Below, in pieces: positions 17,809 through 26,860 of a stretch of DNA of 64,000 nucleotides. The notes under the pieces are model-generated. The model saw nothing but the letters and a program-made list of their open reading frames with translations, did not search any database and was not told where the DNA came from. This DNA is from Alphaproteobacteria bacterium 41-28 (GTDB taxonomy: Bacteria > Pseudomonadota > Alphaproteobacteria > UBA9655), in assembly GCA_001897795.1 (NCBI GenBank), contig MKUL01000017.1, forward strand, positions 155,818 to 219,817, written 5' to 3'. Both the position numbers and the translations under genes were made by a program. Every line of letters starts with the position of its first letter. Position 1 is the stretch's first letter.

Positions 17809-18828
17809 TTAGGCCTTGCTTCGAGAGAGGATTGAGTGTTTTGCTTGGTCAACTAGCTCACCAATGATCTCAACGGTTGGTTGTTCTTGGGTGACCATGC
17901 CGACACTTTGACCTGCCATAATAGATCCTCTTTCGATATCACCTTCTAAAACTGCGCGTCTGAGGGCTCCAGCCCAAAAATGTTCGACATTGAGTTGTGC
18001 TTCTTTGAGATTCACCTCTTGTTTGTCAACTTTAGCTACGAGTTCTTTTTGATAAGCTATAAAGTCCTTTGTAGCTTGATTTGCCAGACCTCTTACGGGG
18101 ATGACAGGAAAGCGTGGATCAAGTTGAGGAGAGATAATGGCATCTCGTGCTTGAGCATTAATAAACGCTTTTTTAAAATTAATGTGGGCGACACATTCTG
18201 TAGCACATACAAAGCGTGTTCCTAACTGACATCCTGCTGCTCCCATTTCAAGGTAGGAAACAATGGCCTCTCCTCTGCCAATACCACCTGCTACGAAAAT
18301 AGGGACTTCTGTGACATGGGGAAGAATTTCTTGAGCTAAAACACTGGTGGAGACGGGACCGATATGTCCTCCAGCTTCCGTTCCTTCTATGACAAGAGCG
18401 TCGACTCCAAGCTTGATTAGCTTTTTTGCGAGAACAAGGGCAGGGGCAAAGCATATTACTTTGCGTGCTCGGTCTTTAAGCTTTTTAATAGCTTGAGAGG
18501 GAGGAAGACCTCCAGCGAGGACGACATGGGTAACGTTTTCTTCCACACAAATATCAATTAACTCCATGAGTTGAGGGTGCAGCGTGATAAGATTTACGCC
18601 AAAGGGCTTTTGAGTGAGGGACTGTGTAGCTTGAATTTCAGTTCGTAAAAGCTCAGGAGACATGGCGCCTGAGGCAATGACGCCAAAGCCTCCTGCATTC
18701 GAGATGGCTGAGACGAGATTCCGTTCGGAAACCCACGTCATCGCACCCCCTAAAATTGCATACTGTACTCCCAAGAAGTCTTTCCCTTGAGACCATAAGT
18801 CATCCAAACGTTTTTCAGTTGATTGCAT
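17809..18828 (-). CDS. Nitronate monooxygenase / FabK-like flavin oxidoreductase
   Basis: About 339 residues of the 2-nitropropane dioxygenase family (FMN-binding TIM barrel): QYAILGGAMTWVSERNLVSA, AGGFGVIASGAMSPE, then VDALVIEGTEAGGHIG with the catalytic-type His, and VPIFVAGGIGRGEAI plus AAGCQLGTRFV for FMN phosphate. The family detoxifies alkyl nitronates; some members are enoyl-ACP reductases (FabK), and I cannot separate these from sequence alone. ATG 18828 overlaps the lysC stop by one base and has AAGGA at good spacing; ATG 18834 would be too close to it. Translationally coupled to lysC. Confidence 0.82.
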   Translation of the reverse strand: MQSTEKRLDDLWSQGKDFLGVQYAILGGAMTWVSERNLVSAISNAGGFGVIASGAMSPELLRTEIQATQSLTQKPFGVNLITLHPQLMELIDICVEENVTHVVLAGGLPPSQAIKKLKDRARKVICFAPALVLAKKLIKLGVDALVIEGTEAGGHIGPVSTSVLAQEILPHVTEVPIFVAGGIGRGEAIVSYLEMGAAGCQLGTRFVCATECVAHINFKKAFINAQARDAIISPQLDPRFPVIPVRGLANQATKDFIAYQKELVAKVDKQEVNLKEAQLNVEHFWAGALRRAVLEGDIERGSIMAGQSVGMVTQEQPTVEIIGELVDQAKHSILSRSKA

Positions 18829-20057
18829 TAACATTCCTTTACATCCAATTGATAAACAGTGTGTAAGCTTGAAATCGCCCGCGTTGCATCATTTGCAGAG
18901 ATCAATACGCTTAATTTAATATCTGAAGCCGCCACCGCTTGCACCTCAATTCCTTCCTCTCGTAAGGTTTGAAAAAGTTTGTGAGAAGAACTGTGCTCTG
19001 TTTGAAGTCCAGATCCGATCACAGATATCTTTGCTACATGAGAATCTCTTAACAAATCGTAAAACTGAAGTTTATTTTTCTCTTTTCGTAAAATGTCTAT
19101 TGCTCTTTCTCCTTCAGTCTCAAGAATGGTGAAAGAGAAATCTAAATACTTTCCACACAAGAAAAGAGTTTGTTGAATCATATCAATATCCATATGCTGT
19201 GCCTCAAAAAGGGCCTTAACATCATCAATTATGGAGGCCGTATGAGGGATAGCGGATATGGTAATTTTTTCCGCATTTAGTGTATGGGCAAGCCCACGGA
19301 TGTGCTGTGGCTTAGCAGTGAGCTCATTCTCACCTGTTACAAGTGTTCCTGGTACTTCAGAAAGACTTGAGAGGACGCAAAGTCGCACACGATGTTTCAT
19401 TGCAAGCTCAACGGATTCTTTTTGAAGGACTTTTGCACCTTGGGCCGCGAGCTCGAGCATTTCTTGGTAAGCAATATGTTCAAGTTTGCCTGCAGCTGTT
19501 ACATAGCGAGGATCGGCCGTATATACGCCATCTACGTCGGTGAAAATATCGCATCGCTCAGCATTAAGGGCAGCGGCAAGGGCCACTGCCGTTGTATCTG
19601 ATCCACCCCGTCCCAAAGTTGTGAGGCGGCCTTCTGGACTTAATCCTTGAAACCCAGCAACTACCGCAACGATTTTTTTGTCGAGATCTTTTAAAAGGGA
19701 TTCAGTTTCAATGCGTTCAATGTTTGCATTTGAATGAGAAGCGGTTGTGTAAATGGGGATTTGCCATCCAAGCCAAGAGCGGGCTCGAATGCCTATGTTC
19801 TGAAGGGACAAGGCAAGGAGTCCCGCTGTAACTTGTTCACCAGAAGAGACGACAGCATCATATTCTGCTCGATCATAGGTTGTTGAGAGATCTCGTACGT
19901 ACCCAAGGAGGGTATTGGTTGTCCCCGCCATTGCTGAGACAACGACGACCACACGATGACCAGCCTCCGTCTCAGACTTTACACGTAAAGCCGCTTTTTT
20001 AATTAAATCAAGGGTGGCTAAAGATGTGCCTCCAAATTTTTGGATGATAGTGGCCAT
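18828..20057 (-). CDS. lysC: Aspartate kinase
   Basis: About 409 residues. The kinase domain starts TIIQKFGGTSLA (K-F-G-G-T-S) and includes VVVVSAMAGTT, TTLGRGGSDTTAVALAAAL and CDIFTDVDGVYTADPR. Two ACT domains follow (ITISAIPHTASIIDDV and KISVIGSGLQTEHSSS) for amino-acid feedback. It phosphorylates aspartate at the head of the lysine/threonine/methionine/diaminopimelate pathway, so supplying peptidoglycan may be its main job in a reduced genome. ATG 20057 is preferred (GGAGA just upstream) over ATG 20066. First gene of the lysC-nmo-ptsP group, divergent from ubiG. Confidence 0.95.
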   Translation of the reverse strand: MATIIQKFGGTSLATLDLIKKAALRVKSETEAGHRVVVVVSAMAGTTNTLLGYVRDLSTTYDRAEYDAVVSSGEQVTAGLLALSLQNIGIRARSWLGWQIPIYTTASHSNANIERIETESLLKDLDKKIVAVVAGFQGLSPEGRLTTLGRGGSDTTAVALAAALNAERCDIFTDVDGVYTADPRYVTAAGKLEHIAYQEMLELAAQGAKVLQKESVELAMKHRVRLCVLSSLSEVPGTLVTGENELTAKPQHIRGLAHTLNAEKITISAIPHTASIIDDVKALFEAQHMDIDMIQQTLFLCGKYLDFSFTILETEGERAIDILRKEKNKLQFYDLLRDSHVAKISVIGSGLQTEHSSSHKLFQTLREEGIEVQAVAASDIKLSVLISANDATRAISSLHTVYQLDVKEC

Positions 20058-20130
20058 AATCTCCATTCAGTTTTGACCTTGATGCGTTCTATACCTTGTT
20101 TTGAAAAGAACGGCAAGGTATAGAGAAGGG

Positions 20131-20865
20131 ATGGCAATTAACACACGCGATACGGCCGAACTTGACCACTTTAAAAACCTAAGCTCTACCTGGTGGAGCG
20201 AAGGGGGACCGTTTCGGATATTACACGCCATCACCCCTCTCCGTATGGCTTTCATTAAAGAGAATATTGGCGTTCATTTTCGTCTTCCTGAAATTTCTTC
20301 GCGACCTTTTCAGGGACTTCGGATTTTAGATGTCGGGTGTGGGGGAGGGCTTTTATGTGGGCCATTAGCCCGGCTAGGTGCAGAAGTCACAGGCATAGAC
20401 CCCCTTGAGGAAAATACGTTGATTGCGCAAAATCATGCAGAAGCTATGGGTCTTCCTATAACCTATCTCGCTAGCACTATTGAGGACTTATCCCCTGATC
20501 TACCCCCCTTTGATGTTGTTATCGCATCGGAAATTATTGAACATGTTGCTGATCCTGATGGATTTTTGAGAGAGTGTGCGAATCACCTCAGCTCGAGAGG
20601 GGGGATGGTTGTGACAACCTTTAATAAAACACTCAAATCATACCTATTGGGAATCATCGCTGCAGAGTATATTTTGGGATGGGCACCCCGAGGAACCCAT
20701 TCTTGGAAGAAGTTTATTTCGCCTCGAGATCTCTCTCTACAGTTGAAGGAACTGGGTCTTAGAAATCAAGCTTTAACAGGCCTTTATTTCTCTCCGCTAT
20801 CAGGGGATTGGCGCCTTTCTCCTGTCACGGATGTCAATTATTTTATGTGGGCGGCTCGATCTTAG
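20131..20865 (+). CDS. ubiG: Ubiquinone biosynthesis O-methyltransferase UbiG
   Basis: About 244 residues beginning MAINTRDTAELDHFKNLSST, with the family signature WWSEGGPFRILHAITPLR. SAM-binding motif LRILDVGCGGGLLCGPLARL and ASEIIEHVADPDGF are followed by TTFNKTLKSYLLGIIAAEYI and the lid motif GTHSWKKFI. It carries out the two O-methylations of ubiquinone synthesis. An upstream in-frame TTG at 20101 is less likely than ATG 20131 with purine-rich AAGG..GAGAAGGG before it. The location next to lysC is the usual alphaproteobacterial pairing. Confidence 0.95.
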   Translation: MAINTRDTAELDHFKNLSSTWWSEGGPFRILHAITPLRMAFIKENIGVHFRLPEISSRPFQGLRILDVGCGGGLLCGPLARLGAEVTGIDPLEENTLIAQNHAEAMGLPITYLASTIEDLSPDLPPFDVVIASEIIEHVADPDGFLRECANHLSSRGGMVVTTFNKTLKSYLLGIIAAEYILGWAPRGTHSWKKFISPRDLSLQLKELGLRNQALTGLYFSPLSGDWRLSPVTDVNYFMWAARS

Positions 20866-20977
20866 GATTCTTTGCGAGTAGAAACACACAAAATACTTAA
20901 ACTTAAAATTGATTAAAGTACATTGTATTGTAAAAATTGCTCATATTAATGTAGAGCAATCATAAAGGAGATATACA

Positions 20978-21370
20978 ATGTATAATAATCATAAGTATGT
21001 GAAATTAGTTGTTTTATCCTCTTTTTTTATATCATCTATATATTTGAATATGGCAAATTCAGGTATCATAAATATAATCAATGAAAACGATGATGATATT
21101 AAAATAGAAGTTATTCCAGAACCTTCATTAAATGATTGCATATATTGCTGGAAATGTATTGCCGGGCAATGCAACACATGTCTTAAGCATAGCGTGAGTC
21201 TTAACATCCCACCCCAAGCGTTTAATGGACTAAATTCGTTTGCTGTGAGGGGAACGACAGGTGGATTTCTTTTCAATGGGGAATGCAGGAAACTAAGCGT
21301 ATTTAAAAATTATGAGATTCGCTTTCTAAATGATTATTTAGGAACGACGTGTGTGTGTAGAGAGATTTAA
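20978..21370 (+). CDS. Small secreted cysteine-containing protein, unknown function
   Basis: 130 residues, not recognised. An N-terminal hydrophobic segment (LVVLSSFFISSIYLNMANSG) looks like a signal peptide. The mature part has a cysteine cluster CIYCWKCIAGQCNTCLKHS and two more cysteines near the C-terminus (TTCVCREI), suggesting disulfides in the periplasm or outside. The ribosome site AAAGGAGATATACA is near-ideal. Just before it a 7-bp stem-loop (ATTGCTC..GAGCAAT, 20936-20960) could affect translation. First of four small genes between ubiG and glyA. Confidence 0.6.
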   Translation: MYNNHKYVKLVVLSSFFISSIYLNMANSGIINIINENDDDIKIEVIPEPSLNDCIYCWKCIAGQCNTCLKHSVSLNIPPQAFNGLNSFAVRGTTGGFLFNGECRKLSVFKNYEIRFLNDYLGTTCVCREI

Positions 21371-21475
21371 AATAGTATCATCTGACTGTTTTTTTTAATA
21401 AATATTAAATAAACATTGTGTAAATTTTAAATATATGCTATAAAAATACTTATAACATAAGTATGGGGAGGATTT

Positions 21476-21694
21476 ATGCGTACCTTTTTTCTTATCCTTT
21501 TAGGATTATCTCTTTCAACAAACGTTTACAGTGCTGCAAGTGTTCCTCAGCTACCACAAGAGAAAGTATCTCAGGAGAAAATAGTTCCGGAGAAAGTTTT
21601 ATCTCACCCACAAAAGGAAGAAGTGGAGCATTCTAAACCCAGGCCTGTTTGTGATCCAAATGTAACTGCCAAAGTGCCACAAATGTTTAATTAA
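21476..21694 (+). CDS. Small secreted Pro/Glu/Lys-rich peptide, unknown function
   Basis: 72 residues: signal peptide (MRTFFLILLGLSLSTNVYSA, cleavage after YSA), then a mature part of about 50 residues with repeated QEK/PEK units (PQEKVSQEKIVPEKVL) and one cysteine (RPVCDPN). A strong GGGGAGG ribosome site lies 5 bases before the ATG, and TTGTGT-17 bases-TATAAA upstream is a plausible promoter. Function unknown. Confidence 0.55.
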   Translation: MRTFFLILLGLSLSTNVYSAASVPQLPQEKVSQEKIVPEKVLSHPQKEEVEHSKPRPVCDPNVTAKVPQMFN

Positions 21695-21751
21695 TGAATT
21701 TTAAAGAAAATACTAGTAGTATAATCCTTAAGGGAAGCTGATAGGAGTCCT

Positions 21752-22054
21752 ATGACAATTCATGATAAAGCCCATCTTATTTCGGAGGAGGAACGGGAGT
21801 CCTTTCATCAGGTTATAAATCGTCATGGCCATAAGCCCGATGATTTTTTGATTGAGGTTGAGGAAGATCAAGGGCCTATGGATATGAATGATATTAACTA
21901 TGTCATCATTGTTAAGACAAAGGTAACCGATTTAGATACCCAAAAGTCAAAAACTTATTATAGCCGCGCTGGCTCTGAGACTTGGTTGGCAGAATTTGAA
22001 GAGGATTTAAAGAACGGGTATTTTACGGGGAGTGACGACCGAGCCCTTCTTTAA
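21752..22054 (+). CDS. Conserved-looking small cytoplasmic protein, unknown function
   Basis: 100 residues, acidic, no signal peptide or membrane segment. The N-terminal half (ISEEERESFHQVINRHGHKP then DDFLIEVEEDQ) has the look of a conserved domain; the rest includes NYVIIVKTKVTDLD and SRAGSETWLAEFEEDLKNG. AGGAG sits four bases before the ATG. The sequence around the stop is a tandem 20-bp duplication, GACCGAGCCCTTCTTTAACC then a near-copy, so the present stop lies within the first unit. I do not recognise the family. Confidence 0.6.
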   Translation: MTIHDKAHLISEEERESFHQVINRHGHKPDDFLIEVEEDQGPMDMNDINYVIIVKTKVTDLDTQKSKTYYSRAGSETWLAEFEEDLKNGYFTGSDDRALL

Positions 22055-22197
22055 CCGACCGGGCTCTTCTTTAACCATTAATTCTCCAAAATAGTAACGA
22101 TTATTTAATACTTCTTTTTCATACTATGAGAAAGCAAGATGCATTTTGCTTTTGCCATTGAGAACAACATTACTTTAATGCGTAAAGGAATGAACCT

Positions 22198-22626
22198 ATG
22201 TATAAATCATGCCAAATTATATGTATGTCACTTGGGTTAGTGTTGCTCGTTTATACTCCAGCGAAGACGTCAGGCAGTGAATGTACCGGTAATGACCAAT
22301 GTAAAGATGCTCTCCAAGGTTCAGTATGCGTGGGTGAAACTGGTGGTTTTCCCCCCGCAAATTACATATTTGGACAGTGCCCTAATATGCCAGGTGGGAG
22401 CTGTGGCTGTGGATGTATAGTCGACAGAGATTGTCATCATTTTAACGAGGTTGGTAGTGGGCCTATTTGTGTTCCTTCTCATACACTAGGATATCCACAT
22501 TGTGGCTGTGAAAAAGATTCAGACTGTCCTGCATGGCTGGAATGCTCTTGGAAGATTGGTTTTGGTGTCCATAGAACTTGCCAACCGAAAAAGCCTTCAG
22601 TTGAAAAAGGGAAAACGCAAAAGTAA
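22198..22626 (+). CDS. Secreted cysteine-rich protein, unknown function
   Basis: 142 residues: signal peptide (CQIICMSLGLVLLVYTPAKT) then a mature part with about 15 cysteines in repeating patterns such as ECTGNDQCKDALQGSVC, GGSCGCGCIVDRDCHHF and HCGCEKDSDCPAWLECSW. The repeated C-x-x-D-x-D-C form resembles small disulfide-rich extracellular modules (EGF- or WAP-like) more often seen in eukaryotes. Exported and probably oxidised. AAGGA lies 8 bases before the ATG. It ends 20 bases from the convergent glyA stop. The cysteine count and absence of homologues I can name make this a candidate host-interaction protein. Confidence 0.6.
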   Translation: MYKSCQIICMSLGLVLLVYTPAKTSGSECTGNDQCKDALQGSVCVGETGGFPPANYIFGQCPNMPGGSCGCGCIVDRDCHHFNEVGSGPICVPSHTLGYPHCGCEKDSDCPAWLECSWKIGFGVHRTCQPKKPSVEKGKTQK

Positions 22627-22646
22627 CCGTATCATTTGGACAAGTT

Positions 22647-23903
22647 TTAAGAATAAATCGGAAAACGTTTGCAAAGCTCTTCGACCTGCCCACGAACTTT
22701 ATTCCCTAAAGACCCGCCATCCTTGAGTACATCAGCAATCCAATGACCAATCTGTTGGAATTCCTTAACGCCAAAGCCTCGGGTTGTTCCTACAGGCGTT
22801 CCTAAGCGGATTCCAGATGTTTGCGTAGGAGGTAAAGGATCAAAGGGGATCGCATTTTTATTACAGGTAAGCCCTGCACGTTCAAGCTTTTCTTCAGCGT
22901 CTGCTCCCATTATATCAAAGGGACGCAAGTCCACCAATAGCAAATGACAGTCAGTTCCTTGTGTTATAATATCGAGTCCGCGCTCGATCAATGTATCGGA
23001 AAGAGCCCGTGCATTCTCGACAATGGCTTTCGTATAAGTTTTAAACTCTGGCTCTAGATCTTCTTTAAAGGCCACTGCTTTGGCGGCAATGACGTGCATA
23101 AGAGGGCCTCCTTGAAGGCCTGGGAAAATAGCACTGTTGATTTTTTTGCCGAGCTCGAGGTCGTTGCTTAAAATCATCCCGCCACGAGGACCTCGCAAGG
23201 TTTTGTGGGTCGTCGTTGTGACCACGTGGGCGTGGGGAAGAGGGGAGGGGAAAACACCCCCTGCCACGAGTCCTGCAAAATGAGCCATGTCAACCATGAG
23301 GATTGCTCCCACCTCATCTGCAATCTGTCGGAACTGTGCAAAATCGATGGTCCGAGGGTAGGCTGATCCTCCTGCAATGATTAATTTTGGACTTTTCGTA
23401 TGCGCTTGGATTCGGACTTCTTCATAATCGATTAGATGGCTTTCAGGATGAACGCCATAACTGGCTGCCTTAAACCATTTGCCTGAAAGATTTACCTTTG
23501 ACCCATGGGTTAAGTGCCCCCCAGCTGCGAGTGACATGCCAAGGATGGTATCACCTGGGCTTAACAAGGCTAAGAAAACGGCTTCGTTGGCTTGAGAACC
23601 AGAATGAGGCTGGACATTGGCATAGGCGCAGTTGAAAAGAGAGCAAGCTCTCTCAATCGCAAGGACTTCGGCTTGATCGACCCATTCACATCCGCCATAG
23701 TAACGTTTGCCTGGATATCCTTCCGCATATTTGTTTGTCATCACGGACCCTTGAGCCTCAAGTACAGCTTTTGAGACAATATTTTCTGAAGCAATAAGCT
23801 CAATTTGATTTTGTTCTCTTTTTAATTCTCCTTGAATGGCAGAATAAATGAGTGGGTCCGCTTTAGAGAGAGGGGATGTGAAAAATTTCGAGTCGTTAAC
23901 CAT
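22647..23903 (-). CDS. glyA: Serine hydroxymethyltransferase
   Basis: 418 residues from ATG 23903 ([20 protein letters not shown]). All family landmarks are visible: [71 protein letters not shown] and the PLP lysine in [16 protein letters not shown]. It interconverts serine and glycine with tetrahydrofolate, feeding one-carbon metabolism. The frame stays open upstream to 24017, but those residues do not match the family. Convergent with the cysteine-rich gene and divergent from the 2TM gene. Confidence 0.97.
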   Translation of the reverse strand: MVNDSKFFTSPLSKADPLIYSAIQGELKREQNQIELIASENIVSKAVLEAQGSVMTNKYAEGYPGKRYYGGCEWVDQAEVLAIERACSLFNCAYANVQPHSGSQANEAVFLALLSPGDTILGMSLAAGGHLTHGSKVNLSGKWFKAASYGVHPESHLIDYEEVRIQAHTKSPKLIIAGGSAYPRTIDFAQFRQIADEVGAILMVDMAHFAGLVAGGVFPSPLPHAHVVTTTTHKTLRGPRGGMILSNDLELGKKINSAIFPGLQGGPLMHVIAAKAVAFKEDLEPEFKTYTKAIVENARALSDTLIERGLDIITQGTDCHLLLVDLRPFDIMGADAEEKLERAGLTCNKNAIPFDPLPPTQTSGIRLGTPVGTTRGFGVKEFQQIGHWIADVLKDGGSLGNKVRGQVEELCKRFPIYS

Positions 23904-23985
23904 TCGTAAAGGCCTCTCCTGTAATATATGAATAAGGTCCTGAGAGCCTAGCAGATGGATATTTAAGAATCTAGTGGAGTATTGC

Positions 23986-24306
23986 ATGAAAGAAGAGGAA
24001 GTTCGTAAACGCGTCAAAGCCTTAAAAGGGCTTTATATGGACCTCATTTGGTTCGTCCTTGGAAATGCTCTTTTTATCCTCATTTGGTTAGCTTTTGATA
24101 GAAGTGGTGCATTTTGGCCTAAATATATTCTTCTTGTTTGGGGAGTTACCTTGGTAGCTGACGCGTACCGTAAAGGAATTTTTGATCATTTTTCCTCCCA
24201 CATTTCTTTCTTAACACCTGAATGGGAAGAAGAAAAAATTGATCAACTCTTAGGGCCTCGCCATGATCAGCGGAAAATTCGCCTTAATCGGGATGGAAAG
24301 AGATAG
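23986..24306 (+). CDS. 2TM-domain membrane protein
   Basis: About 106 residues with the 2TM-domain layout: a charged N-terminal helix ([20 protein letters not shown]) running into a first membrane segment, a second segment ([20 protein letters not shown]), then [11 protein letters not shown], the typical W-E-x-x-K-I ending. Function unknown; in other proteins this domain is fused to sensor kinases or stands alone. ATG 23986 has GGAG at suitable spacing; ATG 23974 would add four residues. An 18-bp perfect inverted repeat follows. Confidence 0.75.
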   Translation: MKEEEVRKRVKALKGLYMDLIWFVLGNALFILIWLAFDRSGAFWPKYILLVWGVTLVADAYRKGIFDHFSSHISFLTPEWEEEKIDQLLGPRHDQRKIRLNRDGKR

Positions 24307-24333
24307 AGTCTCACTCAACTCATTCCGGTAGAT

Positions 24334-24384
24334 ATATAAGGATATTCTTATTTTTCATTCCTTTTTATAAGAATATCCTTATAT
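24334..24384. repeat. Perfect 18-bp inverted repeat after the 2TM gene
   Basis: ATATAAGGATATTCTTAT at 24334-24351 and its exact reverse complement at 24367-24384, with a T-rich 15-nt loop. It may act as a transcript-end hairpin for the 2TM gene although no T run follows the stem. Confidence 0.7.
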
Positions 24385-24413
24385 CACTAAGTGTTTAAGT
24401 TTTTTGGTTGTTT

Positions 24414-24628
24414 AGATCCTCGGCCAAGAAATGCTAAAAGTTTTCCGGAGGAAAACAAACCCCCGCTTATGTAATTAGGAACAATTTTTCCTATAGGGAT
24501 AAGCGGGGGCAAGGATGACACTTCGTGTGATCCACATCCCGTGTCATCCTTGGCAAGAAAAGGTTGCTCTTGCGAAAGCAAGGGCTTACCTTTTCTTGGC
24601 CGAGGATCTAAAGATAGTTCTATCACGA
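24414..24628. repeat. Palindromic element, family GTGTCATCC, copy C with inserted hairpin
   Basis: The hairpins occur in the opposite order to copy A: AGATCCTCGGCCAAG first, CTTGGCCGAGGATCT last, GTGTCATCC in the centre. The first hairpin carries an extra stem CCCCCGCTTAT/ATAAGCGGGGG that also occurs in copy F. The right edge (AAAGATAGTTCTATCACG) is shared with copy E. Confidence 0.85.
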
Positions 24629-24720
24629 TCTCTTTTTAAAAACTCGTATACCGTCTTATGTCGTTTCATAGAAAACGCTTTCAATAATATACCCTCATGA
24701 TTCAAAATATCAATTATTCT

Positions 24721-24842
24721 GGATTGCTTCGGAGCAAAGCTCCTCGCAAAGCATGCCCCCGTGAAAACGGGGGACGACTCAGTGGTTCCTCGCTTTTGCG
24801 AGGACAAGCTTTGCGAGGTTCCGTAGGAACCAAAGCAATCCA
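24721..24842. repeat. Palindromic element, family GGATTGCTTCGG, with nested module
   Basis: The outer ends GGATTGCTTCGGAGC and CCAAAGCAATCC pair. Between AGCTCCTCGCAAA and CTTTGCGAGG sits a separate two-hairpin module (GCATGCCCCCG..GGGGGAC, GGTTCCTCGC..GCGAGGACAAGC). A related module occupies a different element at 50510-50726. Together with copy C this repeat fills the gap 24307-24970; no gene seen there. Confidence 0.85.
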
Positions 24843-24972
24843 GTTCTTAAATTTCAACACCCATTTCCACTTTGATTGAGTATGTATAACCATTTATCGT
24901 CCAACCCGTAATCAAAATATGGATTGGACGATGTATGATCAAACTTCATTTAGAAGCCAACTTATTTTCCTC

Positions 24973-25509
24973 TTAGGTCTTATGAACTACAAGAGAATAG
25001 CCAATAAGCTGTTTTTTGCCATCAAAGTTTCTATAATCCTCTTGCAAAACCCACTGCGTCGTGTTTTGAGGATGGGTAAGGAGGAAATAGGCACCATCGC
25101 GGCAAGTGATGTAGTCGAGCCATCCTCCCTTATACTCCGGACAATCAGGTTCGAAGGACACCGACCTATAACGCATTCTATATTCCTTAAGCGACTCCAT
25201 TTTATCAGAGTCTAACTGTTTGGCTATGGAAGGGATACTTAACCAGATTTTTTGCACAATTTTTTCTTCACCTTTCAGAGCATCCACAGTGTCTCGCGAT
25301 TTAACCTTAATTGTTGTGTAATGACCACTGGGATTAAGAGGATATTTTTTTGTTTTTCCGTCTTCTTCTCTTACACTGATTTTAGTAAGAGAGGTGTTAT
25401 TTAAGATTTCAATTTCATCAAACAGTTTTTCATCCATTGCATGGGTAGGAAAGAGAAGTGATAGAGATGTTAATATTAGACTTCCATTAAAATATAAAAA
25501 CTTATTCAT
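24973..25509 (-). CDS. Secreted protein of unknown function (AMD-type signal peptide)
   Basis: 178 residues from ATG 25509, chosen because AAGGAG lies at good spacing before it; the frame is open to 25530. A signal peptide (FNGSLILTSLSLLFPTHA) is followed by mature MDEKLFDEIEILNNTSLTKI. The rest is polar, with two cysteines (FEPDCPEYKGGWLDYITCRD) and aromatic residues near the C-terminus, possibly a beta-rich periplasmic domain. I do not recognise it. The HA-MDE junction resembles seven other secreted proteins in the window. Confidence 0.6.
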   Translation of the reverse strand: MNKFLYFNGSLILTSLSLLFPTHAMDEKLFDEIEILNNTSLTKISVREEDGKTKKYPLNPSGHYTTIKVKSRDTVDALKGEEKIVQKIWLSIPSIAKQLDSDKMESLKEYRMRYRSVSFEPDCPEYKGGWLDYITCRDGAYFLLTHPQNTTQWVLQEDYRNFDGKKQLIGYSLVVHKT

Positions 25510-25529
25510 AAAAAACTCCTTGTTATACA

Positions 25530-26042
25530 TAAAAATTATAATAATCGAGACTCTTTTGAGGATAGCTATTTTTAACTTACTATAATCAACGTCTCAAGCT
25601 AAAATTAGAATACAACTGCGATGGTGTATATTAGAAAATAAGATTCATCGAAAAATACAAGCGTGGCGGGTGAGGGGTTTTTTCTTCTGATTTTCCTGAT
25701 TTGCTTTTTTCCTCCCACCTTTATTCAAAGTTTAAGATGATCCCGGGATCACTTCGTGTCGGCTTTTGCGTTGCAACGCAGCGGATGCTGGATAAAATAA
25801 CTTTAGCAGAATCTTATCCTTCATCTCGAGATGGGCCGTAATCGCACTTCAAGGAAAAAATCTTAGGACCTACGTAGGATCTTCCAAAGATTCTTCTTCC
25901 CTCCATAAAGTAAGATTTGACTCACTCTGATAATTTTAGAAACTTATCTCATTCTTAGGGATGCGGAAAAGAAAGTTTCCTCGTTTATCTAAAGATGATG
26001 GTTTCATTATTCAGAAAAAAAAGCAAGAAATCCGATGAAATG
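25530..26042. other. Non-coding stretch without recognisable features
   Basis: About 510 bases with no open frame having a plausible start. It contains short palindromes (TCCCGGGA; CCTACGTAGG) but I find no repeat family of this window in it. It may be decayed sequence upstream of the broken mobile mystery genes. Confidence 0.5.
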
Positions 26043-26361
26043 ACCAATTAAAAATAACATTGGGCAATCCCGGGTTTCTGAAATTGAAAAAGCAGAAATT
26101 CAAGATCAACTCACACTTAAGACGCTCATAGCTGTTGCTCAAGCGATGGGTTGTCGGTTTGAATATGAATTTATTCCAGAAAAACCGATAAGTGAATTCT
26201 TAAGGGGAAGGGCTTTGCAAGTTGCAAGTGAGAAGGTTAACTATATCTCTCATCACATGGCTTTGGAAAATCAAGCTCTTACGGAGGAAGAAAAGAAAGA
26301 TCAGATTAAACAAATTGCTGAGGAACTTTTAAATACCCCTCAGAAATTATGGGATTCTTAA
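26043..26361 (+). pseudogene. Remnant of mobile mystery protein A (XRE-type HTH)
   Basis: The frame ending at 26361 reads GQSRVSEIEKAEIQDQLTLK, TLIAVAQAMGCRFEYEFIP and a C-terminal helix QKLWDS. This matches the second half of the helix-turn-helix protein called mobile mystery protein A, whose family usually reads QPRVSELEKAE and LTLKTLRAIAEAM. The N-terminal helices are absent or frameshifted (in-frame stops near 26050-26060), so the regulator is truncated. It is followed immediately by the start of mobile mystery protein B. Confidence 0.65.
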
Positions 26362-26362
26362 G

Positions 26363-26706
26363 ATGAAGTTTATCTATCCTCCAGGTGCTACTCCTATAGA
26401 TCATGATATTCAGCTTGCGTCATTCCGGGATTTATAAAATCTTAGACCCGTAGGGGCTTAGATTTTGTTAATAACCGGAACCTGGGAAAACGAGACAATC
26501 CTTACTAGGTTCCGGGTACTAAGCCTCTCTATCACTCGCCCTGATGGGCTCATGAAGAGAGTCTAAGTCCCGGAATGACGCGATGAGGAAGAGAAGATTT
26601 AGCAAGTTATAGCGAAACAAGAAAAAAATACATCGAAGCTCTCAGGGAAGCAGATAAGCATAATTTTGATCCCCTCTTTGAATTTGTGAGAACAAACACG
26701 CCTTAA
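26363..26706 (+). pseudogene. Mobile mystery protein B (Fic-domain) gene split by a repeat element
   Basis: ATG 26363 begins MKFIYPPGATPIDHDIQLA, the hallmark N-terminus of mobile mystery protein B, a Fic-domain protein. A repeat element (26417-26581) follows at once. On its far side the frame YSETRKKYIEALREADKHNF followed by DPLFEFVRTN ends at 26706 and matches the family's C-terminus. The central Fic catalytic region (HPFxxGNGR) is gone, so the event is a deletion plus insertion. The order A then B is the normal one for this pair. Confidence 0.7.
26417..26581. repeat. Inverted-repeat element, family GCGTCATTCCGG, copy 1
   Basis: About 165 bp. Terminal inverted repeats GCGTCATTCCGGGATTTA and TAAGTCCCGGAATGACGC; inner inverted arms CCGGAACCT and AGGTTCCGG; a third hairpin GAGAGTC..CTCTCT-like near the right end. 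Two more copies lie at 32121-32301 and 50510-50726. No transposase; size and structure fit a MITE. Confidence 0.85.
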
Positions 26707-26758
26707 AACATAAGATTCATCCCGAAAACCAACGTAAATAAAATTTATTTAAATGTGT

Positions 26759-26788
26759 TTGCAATCAATTTATTTCATCTGATATACT
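26759..26788 (+). promoter_or_regulatory. Promoter of the 42-codon ORF
   Basis: TTGCAA at 26759-26764 and TATACT at 26783-26788 with an 18-base spacer, about 70 bases before the small ORF. Confidence 0.45.
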
Positions 26789-26860
26789 ATGCGTGACGCA
26801 CAGGTGATACCAACACCCATGCGCCACTAACCACATAACCCTTAACCTAAGGAGGATTAC

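Noticed and set aside
22626..24017. Extended N-terminus of GlyA up to 24017
   Set aside because: The extra 38 residues do not match the family and overlap the region upstream of the 2TM gene; ATG 23903 gives the standard length.
24919..25215. 98-codon plus-strand frame at 24919
   Set aside because: It is antisense to the supported secreted-protein gene (24973-25509), lacks a ribosome site and has no recognisable pattern.
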